Part shown: piece by piece, positions 17,601-27,121 of the stretch | How the letters are laid out: each line of letters opens with the position of its first letter | Position numbering within the stretch: the first letter of the stretch is position 1 | Source of the DNA: Chloroflexota bacterium | GTDB taxonomy: Bacteria; Chloroflexota; UBA6077; FW602-bin22 | Length of the DNA stretch: 64,000 nucleotides | Assembly (NCBI GenBank): GCA_004297775.1 | Contig: SCUE01000007.1 | Location: forward strand, 62,001 to 126,000 | Reading direction: 5' to 3' | The notes under the pieces: model-generated | What the model was told of the DNA's origin: nothing | What the model saw: the letters and a program-made list of their open reading frames with translations, nothing else | The model's database searches: none | Program-made: the position numbers and the translations under genes

Positions 17601-19856
17601 CTACTTCCCGAGCACGATCTCGAACACTTTGCGCCCGAGCGGGGCCGCGACGGTGCCGCCCAAGCGGCCCCCTTCCACCATCACAATCACCACGATCGAG
17701 GGCTCCTCGGCCGGACCGTAGCCCGCGAACCACGCGTGCGCGTCGGGGTTCTGGTTTTCCGCTGAGCCAGTCTTGGCGGCAATCGACTTTGCGTATCCCT
17801 GGAACGCGTAATTGGCGGTACCGCTTGGGGTGCTGGCGACCCGCTTGAGCGCGTCGCGGATAGTTGCGATATTCTGGCCGCTGACCGGAAGGCGCCGCTT
17901 CTCGACCGACTTGAATTCGCGGGGCGGCGAGCCGTCGCCGGGAATGATCGTACGGATGAGGAGCGGTGTCCGCAGGACGCCACCATTGGCGAGCGCGGCG
18001 TAGGCATTCGCGACCTGGAGCGGTGTGGCGTCCAAATAGCCCTGGCCAATCGAGAGATTGACCGCGTCACCCGGAAACCACTCCTGCCGCAGAACTCGCT
18101 TCTTCCAGTCCGGACTCGGCACGATTCCCTCGGATTCTTTCAGGCCCTGTATCCCCGTCGGCTCGCCGAATCCAAACGCGTGGGTGAACTCGGGCAGTAT
18201 TCGGGAATCGAGCTGATCGAGCTTGTGCCCGATCTCGTAGAAGACGATGTCGCACGACTCGACCAGCCCCTGTGCCAGATCGAGCTTTCCGTGCCCCTGC
18301 GGCTTCCAGTCGCCCATGGGATTCCTTGGATTGAGCACGGCCCACTTGCCGTTACAGTCGAACATCGAATTGGCGCGAAACACGCCCTTCTCGAGCGCCG
18401 CGGCAATCGAAACGACCTTGTAAACGGAGCCGGTCGCGTACGTGCTCATATTGGCGCGCGCCTGGAACGGTCGCCGAGGATCATCACTCAGTTTCTTCCA
18501 CTCAACATCGCTGAACCCGAAGATGAAACCGTTCGGGTCGAACGCGGGCCGCGAGACCAGCGCGACGACGCTGTTGTCACGCGGATCCATCATTACGATG
18601 CTGCCGACCTGGTCGCCGAGCACCTGCTCGGCCTTCTTCTGTACCTCGATGTCGATCGTCAGACGAACGTTGCCGCCATTGCGCGCCGGTCGCTCGGCGA
18701 TGACACGCGCGGTGTCACCGTCGGCGGTTTGCACGACGAGTCGGCCGCCGCGCACGCCCGCCAGGACTTCCTCGGCGCCTATTTCGATTCCGCCGCGTCC
18801 GACGAAGTCGCCTTCCTCGTACCCCTTTTGCGCCAGCGTCTTCATGTCGTCCGCGGTGACGGGTGAGACAAACCCGATAACATGTGCGCCGGCTTGCCCG
18901 TGCGGGTAGACGCGAGAATCCTTCTCCTCGGCAAACACGCCTTCGATCTTCGCGAAGCGGGCATTCAGATCGGCCACGCGATCGAGCGGAAAATCGCGCA
19001 GCGGCACCCACCAGTCCGGCTTCGCATCGGCGAGTTTTCGTCGCACGACATCGGGGTTGATGCCGAGGAACTTCGACACCTCCGTAACAACGAGGTTCTG
19101 ATCCTTGATTCGGCCCGGAATCATGCCGAGTGTCACGGCCTTGCCTTGCGCGGCCAACGGCACGCCGTTGCGGTCGAGAATCGCCCCGCGGACCGGGTTC
19201 TCGGGGAAGAAGCGAACGGTGCGATCCGGCGTCAGGTCCCGAAAGATCAATCCCGGCATCCACTCCACGCGCCAGTCGCCGTTCTCGAACACGAGCGGTA
19301 GTGAGTTCTCCTCGGAGAATTCGCCGAGCCGCGCTGCGTCAAACGTCACGGTGAAACGCGCCTCGACGCGATCGACATCCGCCGCGGGCTCAAGGAGACG
19401 CGGCATCTGATACCGGAGAGAGTTGATCGACGCGCCGACCGTGATCGCCTGATACCGGCCGACGAATCGATCCTCGGCAATGTTCTGTGCCGCCGCCTTC
19501 GAGAGCATTCGGTACATGTCGGGGAAGCGATTACGCTGCCACGCCTGCAAATATCGATTCGCGGAGTCGTTCGCCAGTGCGCGGCGCGGCGCGGGAGTGG
19601 GCGCGGCACTGGGCGAAATCACTGGCGCACTTGCAGTCGCGCTCGTGGTCGCGGTTGTCGGCGTTGCCCGGGAGTCCGGCGACGCCGAAGGTTCGACCAA
19701 TCGCGTCGCGGTCGGCAGCGGCAACTGGCTGACCACGCTGGCTGGAACCAGCCCGAAATTCCAGGCCGCGGTAAGTCCAATCCCGGCGATGGCAAGCGCC
19801 GCGACGATCCCGACCGCGATTGAACCCAGGGCGTTGCGTCGACGCCGAGATCGCAT
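17601..19856 (-). CDS. Class B penicillin-binding protein (PBP2/MecA-N type)
   Basis: 751 residues from ATG 19856, the codon just before the basic head MRSRRRRNALG and the membrane anchor (about 8-30). A Pro/Thr linker leads to an NTF2-like MecA-N domain (about 100-215), a dimerisation domain (about 220-400) and the transpeptidase domain (about 420-745). Active-site motifs are SVYK with Ser477, an SxN variant SCD, and KTG with Lys695 (AAKTGSAEN). It cross-links peptidoglycan. The MecA-N domain suggests an SpoVD/PbpA-like Gram-positive-type enzyme. Divergent from the rlpA-like gene. Confidence 0.92.
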   Translation of the reverse strand: MRSRRRRNALGSIAVGIVAALAIAGIGLTAAWNFGLVPASVVSQLPLPTATRLVEPSASPDSRATPTTATTSATASAPVISPSAAPTPAPRRALANDSANRYLQAWQRNRFPDMYRMLSKAAAQNIAEDRFVGRYQAITVGASINSLRYQMPRLLEPAADVDRVEARFTVTFDAARLGEFSEENSLPLVFENGDWRVEWMPGLIFRDLTPDRTVRFFPENPVRGAILDRNGVPLAAQGKAVTLGMIPGRIKDQNLVVTEVSKFLGINPDVVRRKLADAKPDWWVPLRDFPLDRVADLNARFAKIEGVFAEEKDSRVYPHGQAGAHVIGFVSPVTADDMKTLAQKGYEEGDFVGRGGIEIGAEEVLAGVRGGRLVVQTADGDTARVIAERPARNGGNVRLTIDIEVQKKAEQVLGDQVGSIVMMDPRDNSVVALVSRPAFDPNGFIFGFSDVEWKKLSDDPRRPFQARANMSTYATGSVYKVVSIAAALEKGVFRANSMFDCNGKWAVLNPRNPMGDWKPQGHGKLDLAQGLVESCDIVFYEIGHKLDQLDSRILPEFTHAFGFGEPTGIQGLKESEGIVPSPDWKKRVLRQEWFPGDAVNLSIGQGYLDATPLQVANAYAALANGGVLRTPLLIRTIIPGDGSPPREFKSVEKRRLPVSGQNIATIRDALKRVASTPSGTANYAFQGYAKSIAAKTGSAENQNPDAHAWFAGYGPAEEPSIVVIVMVEGGRLGGTVAAPLGRKVFEIVLGK

Positions 19857-20113
19857 GACCGCGATTCTACGTCTCAGGACCCGAACGAATCCGGCAATGG
19901 CAACGGAAATGCAACCGAAAGGCCTGACGCCGGCGATATGATACTGGCTCAAAGCGTATCCGATCGCGGTGCGATCAATACGGGGTGCGCATTCACGGCC
20001 CGCGTGGGCTGGCTGTCTATCACGAGAGACAACTTCTTCGTCTCTGGTGAAATCGCTCGGTGACAGTCCAGTGCTCGATAAGGCGTTTCTGCCGGAGCGA
20101 GTTCGGAGGTGAT
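19857..20113. promoter_or_regulatory. Divergent intergenic region PBP / rlpA-like
   Basis: 257 bp separate two divergent cell-wall genes. It contains an AGAGAC/GTCTCT inverted repeat (9-base loop) around 20020-20044 and the ribosome site GGAGGTGAT before the rlpA-like ATG. No promoter hexamer pair stands out on either strand. Confidence 0.4.
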
Positions 20114-21157
20114 ATGTCAAGTGGCTGGATCAATCGTTGGCTTCTAGCAGGCGTCCTCGCAAGCCTTCTCACGGCTTGCCTGGTGGCGGGCACGACGGCA
20201 AATGAGTCCGAAGATTACGCGCTAGAGACCGGCTGGTTCTTCCGCCAGGCGGCCGGAGAATCGAACGGTCGCGGATTCGCGATCACGAATGAGAACAGCA
20301 TCCGGTTTTGGTCGGAATTCAACCGCCTCGGCGGCGTCGAGTACCTCGGCTATCCGATCTCGCGCCGTTTCTATCTGGATGGCTTCATCAGCCAGGCGAC
20401 CCAGCGTGGAATCCTCCAGTGGCGACCGGAGCTCGGTGAAGCACAGTTGCTCAATGCGATGGAATTCTTGACGCGGATCGGCGCGGACGACTCACTCGCC
20501 AAGCATAAGTTCGTCCCGTATCCGGCCGGGGCGGCCGACGAATCGACCCGCGCGTCGTGGCTCGCCACCAGTGGACCGATTCGCGATGCATTCAACGCGA
20601 TCGATCACGCGCCGACGCTGTTCGGCTTACCGCTGTCGCCGATCGCCGAAATTGGCGGAGCCCGGGCAATGCGATTTCAACGGGGCGTCATCTACGTTTG
20701 GAACGACCGACACCCGTGGGTGAACGAGGACGGCGTCTCGTTCGCAAACGCCGGAGAGTTCATCAAGGAGGCGCGCGGCATTCCCGACGCGGCGCTCGTG
20801 GCCGAGAATCCGCCCGCCGCGCGCAATCGTCGCGATGCCAGCCGCGCGGGTCGGCGCGATGACACGCGAATCAGCGGCGTCGCGACCTGGTACGGCCAGT
20901 ATTTCCATGGTCGATCGATGGCGAACGGCGAGCCGTACGATATGTGGGATCCGTCCACGGCCGCGTCGAACACTCATCGCCTGGGGACGTATTTGCGGGT
21001 GACGCGAGTCGCAACCGGCAAGAGCATCGTCGTACGCGTGACAGATCGTGGCGCGTTCCGAATGCCGATCGTCGTCGACCTGAGCTACGCCGCGTTTTCG
21101 TCTCTGGCCGACCCGTCGGACGGCGTCATCCGGATTGTCGTCGAGCCGATCGACTAA
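20114..21157 (+). CDS. RlpA-like double-psi beta-barrel protein
   Basis: 347 residues from ATG 20114 with GGAGGTGAT ahead. A signal peptide (about 1-33) is followed by a roughly 190-residue extracytoplasmic region rich in W, Y and F (WFFRQAAGE, FWSEFNRLGGVEYLGYP), a basic linker, and a C-terminal RlpA-like domain from about residue 257 (ATWYGQYFHGRSMANGEPYD, RVTDRGAF, VVDLSYAAF). RlpA enzymes act on peptidoglycan glycan strands; the Asp of VTDRG is present. The last 40 coding bases recur about 9.4 kb downstream (see repeat). Confidence 0.88.
   Translation: MSSGWINRWLLAGVLASLLTACLVAGTTANESEDYALETGWFFRQAAGESNGRGFAITNENSIRFWSEFNRLGGVEYLGYPISRRFYLDGFISQATQRGILQWRPELGEAQLLNAMEFLTRIGADDSLAKHKFVPYPAGAADESTRASWLATSGPIRDAFNAIDHAPTLFGLPLSPIAEIGGARAMRFQRGVIYVWNDRHPWVNEDGVSFANAGEFIKEARGIPDAALVAENPPAARNRRDASRAGRRDDTRISGVATWYGQYFHGRSMANGEPYDMWDPSTAASNTHRLGTYLRVTRVATGKSIVVRVTDRGAFRMPIVVDLSYAAFSSLADPSDGVIRIVVEPID
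21114..21153 (+). repeat. 40-bp direct repeat, left copy (3' end of rlpA-like gene)
   Basis: Forty bases, identical to 30587-30626 and in the same orientation, encode the C-terminal SDGVIRIVVEPID end of the RlpA-like protein. After the repeat the copies differ by one base before TA and by the third stop-codon base (TAA here, TAG there). The pair bounds a 9.4-kb block. Confidence 0.95.
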
Positions 21158-21173
21158 TCGCGGCGGTTAGCGC

Positions 21174-21656
21174 TCAATAGGACTCCGTCGGCATCACGAT
21201 CGCGTCGAACACGAAGCTGGTCATGGCCGGGTTGAACGACGGGAGCCAGAAATCGAACTCAGGCTCAGTCGCACCCTGCGCGATCAAGCGAACCTGGAGT
21301 TCGCCTCGGTAGAGGAGGCGCACCCAGCGCTTCTTGCCATCGTACCGTTGGCGCGCATCGAGACCAAGCACGATGCCCCCATCGAACACCTCGTGGCTGA
21401 GCAACTCCGAGTCGGGCATATTGCGCAGGCCGGTCAGAAATCCCTTTTCGAGCTCGGGCAGATCGCGCGCGGCGACGCGCATGCCAAGCGAACTCGCTTC
21501 GAGCGAGATGAAGGTGTCAAGGTTGCCCGGTGAGAACAGCTTCCCCGTCGGGCTGTCGAATGCCTGCCACCAGTCTGGATAGAGCAGCGCCAGCCCGTGG
21601 ATCGAATCGCGGTAGACTGCCAATGGAGTTTGGCCGGGCACTTGACGGGGCTCCAT
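21174..21656 (-). CDS. Conserved-type hypothetical, PsbP/DcrB-like
   Basis: 160 residues without a signal peptide. The pattern IHGLALLYPDWWQAFDSPTG, ISLEASSLGM..., and a final YRGELQVRLIAQG...FNPAMTSFVFDAI resembles the PsbP/DcrB-like fold, in which a beta sheet ends with a late estimate-of-fit helix. I do not recognise the family with certainty. No ribosome site is obvious before ATG 21656. It is convergent with the rlpA-like gene and divergent from the lipoprotein/importer operon. Confidence 0.6.
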   Translation of the reverse strand: MEPRQVPGQTPLAVYRDSIHGLALLYPDWWQAFDSPTGKLFSPGNLDTFISLEASSLGMRVAARDLPELEKGFLTGLRNMPDSELLSHEVFDGGIVLGLDARQRYDGKKRWVRLLYRGELQVRLIAQGATEPEFDFWLPSFNPAMTSFVFDAIVMPTESY

Positions 21657-21684
21657 CGGTCACGATGATAGACTCCAGCCTAGT

Positions 21685-21713
21685 TTGACGGTGCTTCGCG
21701 GCACGTGTATGCT
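21685..21713 (+). promoter_or_regulatory. Sigma-A type promoter of the peptide importer operon
   Basis: TTGACG (21685-21690), a 17-base spacer and TATGCT (21708-21713) lie 46 bases before the lipoprotein ATG. This is a near-consensus housekeeping promoter with a leader of about 40 bases. Confidence 0.65.
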
Positions 21714-21759
21714 CGCGGCCGTCGTCCGTGATGGTGATCGCGGATGGAGAAGGATGGCG

Positions 21760-22005
21760 ATGTCGGCTTGGCGCCCCCGGCAGATCCTGTGTGCCAGTGC
21801 CATCGTCGGACTGCTTGTCGCCGGCTGCGGCGAGGGCGGCGAGCCGCGCAGTTTTGTCAGCAACAAGATCGAAGCGGTGCCGACCAACGTGTCGGGCACG
21901 GGCAACACGTCGGGCATCTCGGCCGGAATGGCGGTCTCGGTCGGCGGCGCCGGCACGCCAACGCCGACGCCGACGCCGACCGCGACGCCAACAACAGGCG
22001 GGTAA
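21760..22005 (+). CDS. Small secreted lipoprotein with Thr-Pro tail
   Basis: 81 residues from ATG 21760; GGAGAAGG 6 nt upstream favours this over the ATG at 21754. A lipoprotein signal ends in LLVAGC with Cys23. The mature part is Ser/Thr/Gly/Val-rich and ends in a Thr-Pro repeat (TPTPTPTPTATP), a flexible wall-spanning tail. No family is recognised. It is the first gene after the promoter and lies 37 bp before the binding-protein gene, so it is probably part of the importer operon. Confidence 0.7.
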   Translation: MSAWRPRQILCASAIVGLLVAGCGEGGEPRSFVSNKIEAVPTNVSGTGNTSGISAGMAVSVGGAGTPTPTPTPTATPTTGG

Positions 22006-22042
22006 AGCAGACACGCACAAATTAGCGAAGGGGAAGAAACGA

Positions 22043-24025
22043 ATGTCGTCAATCAACGGAGTGTCCGCCCAGCGCGGCGCGGTGTCCCGACGGCGTTTCC
22101 TGCGAGGAATCGGCCTCGCGGCCGCGGCGCCGCTCGCGATCGGCGTACTGCAGGCTTGCGCACCCGCCGCCCCACCCACCGCGACAGCCAAACCAGTCGC
22201 GCCCGCGGCACCTGCCGCCGCGCCGACGAACACGACCGCGCCCGCGCCAGCAGCAACGAAACCCGCTGCCGCGGTTCCCGCCCCGACAAATACGGCCGCG
22301 GCGGCGGCTAAGCCAGCCGAAGCGGCAAAGCCGACGGCGGCGCCGAAACCCGCCGCCGCGCCGGCTCCGGCCGGACCTCCGTCGAAGGGCGCTGTGGTTC
22401 CGACACCTCGCAACCAGACGGTGGTGCTCGACCAAGGCACATTCTTCGTATTCGATAGCTTCAATCCGTTCATCCCGAACGGTCAGCAATACAATGCCGG
22501 CTACCAACAGGTCAACAAAGAGTTCTTGTTCTACGCCAACTACGCGGCCGGGAAAATCGAGCCGTGGCTTGGCCAGGGCTGGAAGTACAACGTGGACTTC
22601 AGCGAATTGCAGATTCAGTTGAACCCGCGGGCAAAGTTCAACGACGGCACTCCGTTGACCTCGAAGGACATCAAGTTCGGCATCGAGATGTTCTTGAAGG
22701 ATGCGGCGCTGATCGGGACCGGGGCGGCCGAGATCCGGACCTACGTCGCCAGCGTGACGACCTCGGACGACCAGAATCTGACGATCAAGCTCAAGACACC
22801 GAACCCACGCTTCCACTACATCTTCATCTGCGGCATCGTCAACGGCTTCGAGGTCATCCCCGAGAGCGTTTGGAGCAAGATCGACCCGAAGACATTCAAG
22901 TCGAATCCGCCGATCCGCACCGGCCCGTACAAGCTGGATCGGGTCATCCCAGACCAGTTCATGTTCGTTTGGAAGAAGGACCCGAACTACTGGAACAAGA
23001 GCGTCATGGATCCGGCGCCGGAGTACGTCGTTTACCGCAGCGCGCCGGTCGTCGACTCCTCGATCGAGGAGTTCAAGCGCGGGCAGAGCGACCTCGCCGG
23101 CAACCTGACCTACCCGCACATGAAGCAGGTCAAGGAAGCGTACGCGCCGACCAGGATCTTGACGTCGTTCCGGGACCCGTGCCCGCGCGCGTTCTGGATC
23201 AACTCCGATGCTTCGAAGGGGATCCTCGCTGACTCACGGATGCGTTGGGCTCTCTCGTACCTCACCGACCGCAAGAAGATCGGTCAGACGATCTGGCTGA
23301 TCGAGACACCACCGGCGCAGTACCCGTGGGCCGATTACAAGTCGAACGACACGTGGGCGAACAAAGAGATCGGCGAACAGTACGCGCTCACCTATGACCC
23401 GAAGAAGGCCGCCGCCTTGCTCGACGAGATGGGCGCCGTGATGCAGGGCAGCGCGCGCGTTTTCCAGGGCAAGCCGATCAGTCTCGAGATCATGACTCCA
23501 GCGATCGTCGGCAACCCCGAGTTCTTGATCGGGCAGTCGGTTGTCGACGAACTCAAGAAACTCGGTGTTGACGCCACCGTCCGGTCCTACACCAATCCAA
23601 TCTGGACCCAGAAGTGGAACACCGGCGAATTCGATATCTCGTCACACTGGCTTTGCGGCGTGTCGTTTGACCCGGGTCAACTATATGCGCAGTACCTGGG
23701 GAATCGCGCCGTCGCGGTCGGCCAGGTGGCCACAAACGGCAACCAGGTCCGCTTGAAGAGCGCCGACTTCGACGCTCTGGCTGGCAAGGTCGACGTCGCC
23801 GATCCGACCAATCCGGCCAACAAAGCCCTGTTCGACCAGACGCTGGCGGCGTACTACAAGGCGCTGCCAGCCTTCCCGATCATCCAGACGACCTACCCAG
23901 TGATCACCAGCGACGCGTACTGGACCGGCTGGCCGACCGATGACAACAACTATCAAGTTCCGCTGAATTGGTGGGGCCAGTACGGGCAGGTCATCGGAAG
24001 GCTGAAGCCAACCGGGAAGCAATAG
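22043..24025 (+). CDS. Tat-exported peptide-type ABC binding protein (SBP family 5)
   Basis: 660 residues from ATG 22043. A twin-arginine signal (SRRRFLRGIGLAAAAP) ends in a lipobox with Cys39 (GVLQAC), so the protein is folded before export and then lipid-anchored. A low-complexity Ala/Pro/Thr/Lys linker (about 40-125) precedes an SBP-family-5 domain (about 130-655). Family 5 binds peptides, nickel or oligosaccharides; the ligand cannot be read from sequence. It is followed by both permeases and both ATPases, so this is a complete importer. Confidence 0.93.
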   Translation: MSSINGVSAQRGAVSRRRFLRGIGLAAAAPLAIGVLQACAPAAPPTATAKPVAPAAPAAAPTNTTAPAPAATKPAAAVPAPTNTAAAAAKPAEAAKPTAAPKPAAAPAPAGPPSKGAVVPTPRNQTVVLDQGTFFVFDSFNPFIPNGQQYNAGYQQVNKEFLFYANYAAGKIEPWLGQGWKYNVDFSELQIQLNPRAKFNDGTPLTSKDIKFGIEMFLKDAALIGTGAAEIRTYVASVTTSDDQNLTIKLKTPNPRFHYIFICGIVNGFEVIPESVWSKIDPKTFKSNPPIRTGPYKLDRVIPDQFMFVWKKDPNYWNKSVMDPAPEYVVYRSAPVVDSSIEEFKRGQSDLAGNLTYPHMKQVKEAYAPTRILTSFRDPCPRAFWINSDASKGILADSRMRWALSYLTDRKKIGQTIWLIETPPAQYPWADYKSNDTWANKEIGEQYALTYDPKKAAALLDEMGAVMQGSARVFQGKPISLEIMTPAIVGNPEFLIGQSVVDELKKLGVDATVRSYTNPIWTQKWNTGEFDISSHWLCGVSFDPGQLYAQYLGNRAVAVGQVATNGNQVRLKSADFDALAGKVDVADPTNPANKALFDQTLAAYYKALPAFPIIQTTYPVITSDAYWTGWPTDDNNYQVPLNWWGQYGQVIGRLKPTGKQ

Positions 24026-24028
24026 CGG

Positions 24029-25132
24029 GTGGCTCGCCACCCCAACGGATTGGGCGCGTTGCAGGCTGAGCCTGCAACCGCCCAGCCACCATTCGCGTTC
24101 GACCCGAGAGTTTGGTTGGCCAAGCGCCCGTTCATCGCGTACGCGCTTCGGCGGTTCCTGCTGTTCTTGATCACGCTGTGGGGCGCGCTCACGGTCGTCT
24201 TCCTGTTCTTTCGGATGATTCCTGGTGACCCGATCCAGGCATACATCACCAGTCTCGAGCAAGTCGGCGTCTACAACGTCGAGGCGAGCCGAGAGGTTCT
24301 GGAGCACTACCGACGCGTTTTCGGGCTCGAAGGCAACCTCTTCCAGCAGTACCTCTTCTACCTCAACCAGTTGTTCGTCGAGCGCGACCTCGGGCCGGCC
24401 CTTATCAACTACCCGACATCGGCGCAGGTTGGAATCTTGCGGGCGCTCCCGTGGACGATCGGGCTGCTCGGCCTGTCGGCCGTTTTCGCCTGGACTCTCG
24501 GCATACTCCTTGGAGGCGTCGTCGGGTGGCTGCGCGGACGCTGGTACGCGGAATGGCTCACCAACGTGGCGGTTGGTCTTTCGCATGTGCCGTTCTATTT
24601 CGTCGGGCTAATGATCGTGTTCGTCTTCGCCTATCGGTTGAACTGGTTCCCCTCTAGCGCGGCGTACAACCCCGCCTACGAGCGCGGCTTCAACCTCGAC
24701 TTCATCCTCAGCGTCATCAGGCATGGTACGTTGCCGGCTCTTTCGATCGTGGTCATCGGTGTGATGAACTGGATGATCTCGACGCGCATGCTGATCGTGC
24801 CGACGCTCGGTGAAGACTACCTCACGTTCGCCGATGCGAAAGGGCTGAGCTCGCAGCGCATCCTGACTCAGTACGCGCTGCGCAACTGCTATTTACCGCA
24901 AGTCACCGCTTTCGGGATCTCGCTTGGTGGGATCTTCAACGGCAATGTCCTGGTCGAGGGACTCTTCAACTACCCCGGTTTGGGCGCGCTGCTAATCCAG
25001 GCGATCGGTATCCTTGACTTCAACACGATTCAGGGGATCATCACCATGACCGTCGTGGTCGTTCTGGTCGCAAACCTGATCATCGACATGATCCTGCCGT
25101 TGCTTGATCCACGCGTGAAGTACTGGCGGTGA
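24029..25132 (+). CDS. Peptide-type ABC importer permease (DppB/OppB family)
   Basis: Up to 367 residues from GTG 24029. The family pattern begins at about residue 34 (AYALRRFLLFLITLWGALTV) with six membrane helices and a C-terminal EAA loop (DYLTFADAKGLSSQRI). The first 20 codons lie in a strong hairpin, so the true start may be later, such as TTG 24115. It pairs with the next gene to form the channel, and its stop overlaps that start as GTGA. Confidence 0.92.
   Translation: MARHPNGLGALQAEPATAQPPFAFDPRVWLAKRPFIAYALRRFLLFLITLWGALTVVFLFFRMIPGDPIQAYITSLEQVGVYNVEASREVLEHYRRVFGLEGNLFQQYLFYLNQLFVERDLGPALINYPTSAQVGILRALPWTIGLLGLSAVFAWTLGILLGGVVGWLRGRWYAEWLTNVAVGLSHVPFYFVGLMIVFVFAYRLNWFPSSAAYNPAYERGFNLDFILSVIRHGTLPALSIVVIGVMNWMISTRMLIVPTLGEDYLTFADAKGLSSQRILTQYALRNCYLPQVTAFGISLGGIFNGNVLVEGLFNYPGLGALLIQAIGILDFNTIQGIITMTVVVVLVANLIIDMILPLLDPRVKYWR
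24051..24084 (+). promoter_or_regulatory. Stem-loop after binding-protein gene (attenuator)
   Basis: TGGGCG-C-GTTGCAGGC pairs with GCCTGCAAC-CGCCCA around a TGA loop: 15 bp of stem with one bulged C. A smaller hairpin (GGGTGG-CTCG-CCACCC, 24027-24042) precedes it. Together they sit between the binding protein and permease genes, where partial termination or RNA stabilisation is common. Confidence 0.65.
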
Positions 25133-25992
25133 GGCTCCTTGCCCTCTGGCGGACAAGCGGCAAACTTCAGGTCGGCGCGTCGATCCTGATTCTCTTCTTC
25201 GTGATTTCCGTCGTCCATCCCCTGATCGTCAATGCGATCGGCAAGGGCGACGACCCACTCAAGATCGGCACCTACCAGGCTTGGCTTATGCCCAGCTGGA
25301 GCCACCTGCTCGGGACAGAGCGGTACGGGCGTGACTTGATGGCAATGACCGTGACCGGCCTCTGGGCCTCGCTGCAGGTCGGCGTGCTAGCCGGACTCCT
25401 CGCGACGCTTGTCGGCATCTTGGTGGGCTTCGTGGCCGGATTCAAGGGCGGTGCAGTCGACTCCTTCCTGGCAACGACGACCGACATGTTCCTCGTCGTC
25501 CCAGCCCTTCCGCTGCTGATCACGCTGTCCGCCTACGTGCGAAACGTGTCGCTGTGGCAGGTCAGCCTGATGTTGGCCGCGTTCTCCTGGCCGTTCGCCG
25601 CTCGGACAATTCGCGCCCAGGTTCTGAGCCTCCGCAGCCGGCCTTATGTCGATCTCGCTCGTGCCAACAAGATGACCGACATGGAGATAATCTGGCAGGA
25701 GTTGGTGCCCAACATGTTGCCCTATATCGGCGTCGGCCTCGCCAACGCCTCCCTCGGGGCCATTTTTGCGTTGGCCGCGATCGAGGTGATCGGGCTTGGC
25801 CCGTCCGGAGCGATCGACCTCGGATTGATGATTGGCTGGGCGGTCGGTTGGGGTGCGCTCAGTCTGGGCGCCTGGCCAATCTTCGTGGCGCCGGTGACGG
25901 TTCTGTCGCTGATCTTCCTGGCCGTCAATCTCATCAACGTCGGCCTCGAAGAGACCTACAACCCCCGTTTGCGACGTGTCGCGGGTGCCTGA
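25129..25992 (+). CDS. Peptide-type ABC importer permease (DppC/OppC family)
   Basis: 287 residues, GTG start overlapping the preceding stop as GTGA. It has the DppC plan: an N-terminal helix (about 15-38), a loop with LMPSWSHLLGTERYGRDLM, then five helices and the EAA loop (VDLARANKMTDMEIIWQELV). It forms the transmembrane heterodimer with the upstream permease. It overlaps the ATPase gene by 17 bp. Confidence 0.93.
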   Translation: MRLLALWRTSGKLQVGASILILFFVISVVHPLIVNAIGKGDDPLKIGTYQAWLMPSWSHLLGTERYGRDLMAMTVTGLWASLQVGVLAGLLATLVGILVGFVAGFKGGAVDSFLATTTDMFLVVPALPLLITLSAYVRNVSLWQVSLMLAAFSWPFAARTIRAQVLSLRSRPYVDLARANKMTDMEIIWQELVPNMLPYIGVGLANASLGAIFALAAIEVIGLGPSGAIDLGLMIGWAVGWGALSLGAWPIFVAPVTVLSLIFLAVNLINVGLEETYNPRLRRVAGA

Positions 25993-27121
25993 GGTAGAGC
26001 GGGTGCGGGGCGTAACCGCTAGCGCCGCGGCAACAGTCCGCGAGGCCCTCCTGGAAATCGTGGACCTGGAGGTCCACTACGATACCGTGCGAGGTATTTC
26101 CCGCGCGGTCGACGGCGTGAGCCTAACCGTCAATCGCGGCGAAATCCTCGGCATCGCCGGTGAGTCGGGCTGCGGTAAGAGCACGCTTGCGGCCGCGTTG
26201 CTGCGGCTGGTGCGCCCGCCTGGTTACGTCGGCGGTGGCAAGATCCACTTCCACATCCGTGGGCAGGAGCCGGTCGAACTGCTCTCGGCTGACGAAGCTA
26301 CGCTACGCCGCGTCCGTTGGCGCCACTTGTCATACGTACCACAGGGCTCGATGAACTCGCTGAATCCCGTGATGCGGGTCGAAAACCAGTTCACCGATAC
26401 GATGAGGACGCACAGCAACCTCGATAGAAGCGAGATCAAGGCCCGGGTGGCGGATATTCTTCGCCAGGTCGGACTTGGGCCTCACGTCGCTCGAATGTAC
26501 CCGCACGAGCTGTCCGGAGGAATGAAGCAGCGCGTGGTGATCGCGCTCGCGATAGCCCTTGAACCGGAATTGGTTATCGCCGATGAGCCGACGACGGCGT
26601 TGGACGTCAGCGTGCAACGGATGATCATTCAGACTTTGGCCGACCTGCGCGACCGGATGGGGATGACGCTGATAATCGTCACCCACGATATGGCCGTTCA
26701 CGCGGAGTTGGCCGACCGCGTGGCGGTCATGTACGCCGGTGACATCGTTGAGGTAGGCGATGTACGTCAGATCTTCCAACAGCCTCGGCATCCATACACC
26801 CAGGCGCTGATACATTCGATCCCACAGGTCGGTGGCGTGCGCGCGCGGCTCGCGGGCATCGGCGGGAACGCGCCGACCCCGCTGGCGTGGCCGCCGGGCT
26901 GCCGCTTCCATCCGCGATGCCCGTACGCGATGCCGATCTGCCAGGTGGACACGCCGGAACGTCTTCCGCTGAACGAATCGACCAATGGTGCCCACCCGAA
27001 CCCACTCGTTGCCTGTCACCTCTACGCGGAGAGTCAGGGTCATCGGCTGCCGGCCAGTGGGCAACGAGACTCGGGTGCGGCTTCGCCCGCCGCGGCACAG
27101 CCCCCGATCAGTCAGCAATGA
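25976..27121 (+). CDS. ABC importer ATPase (DppD/OppD family)
   Basis: 381 residues from GTG 25976. Walker A is GESGCGKS, the signature LSGGMKQR and Walker B LVIADEPTTALD are intact, and the switch His follows (IIVTHDMAV). The C-terminal oligopeptide-transporter extension with cysteines (CRFHPRCPYAMPIC...ACHL) is present; in OppD relatives it can hold an iron-sulfur cluster. It overlaps the next ATPase gene as ATGA. Confidence 0.94.
   Translation: MSRVPEVERVRGVTASAAATVREALLEIVDLEVHYDTVRGISRAVDGVSLTVNRGEILGIAGESGCGKSTLAAALLRLVRPPGYVGGGKIHFHIRGQEPVELLSADEATLRRVRWRHLSYVPQGSMNSLNPVMRVENQFTDTMRTHSNLDRSEIKARVADILRQVGLGPHVARMYPHELSGGMKQRVVIALAIALEPELVIADEPTTALDVSVQRMIIQTLADLRDRMGMTLIIVTHDMAVHAELADRVAVMYAGDIVEVGDVRQIFQQPRHPYTQALIHSIPQVGGVRARLAGIGGNAPTPLAWPPGCRFHPRCPYAMPICQVDTPERLPLNESTNGAHPNPLVACHLYAESQGHRLPASGQRDSGAASPAAAQPPISQQ

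Noticed and set aside
22049-23119. A 356-codon frame on the minus strand opposite the peptide-binding protein
   Set aside because: Low-complexity Arg/Gly/Val composition and full overlap with a clear Tat-signal binding protein.
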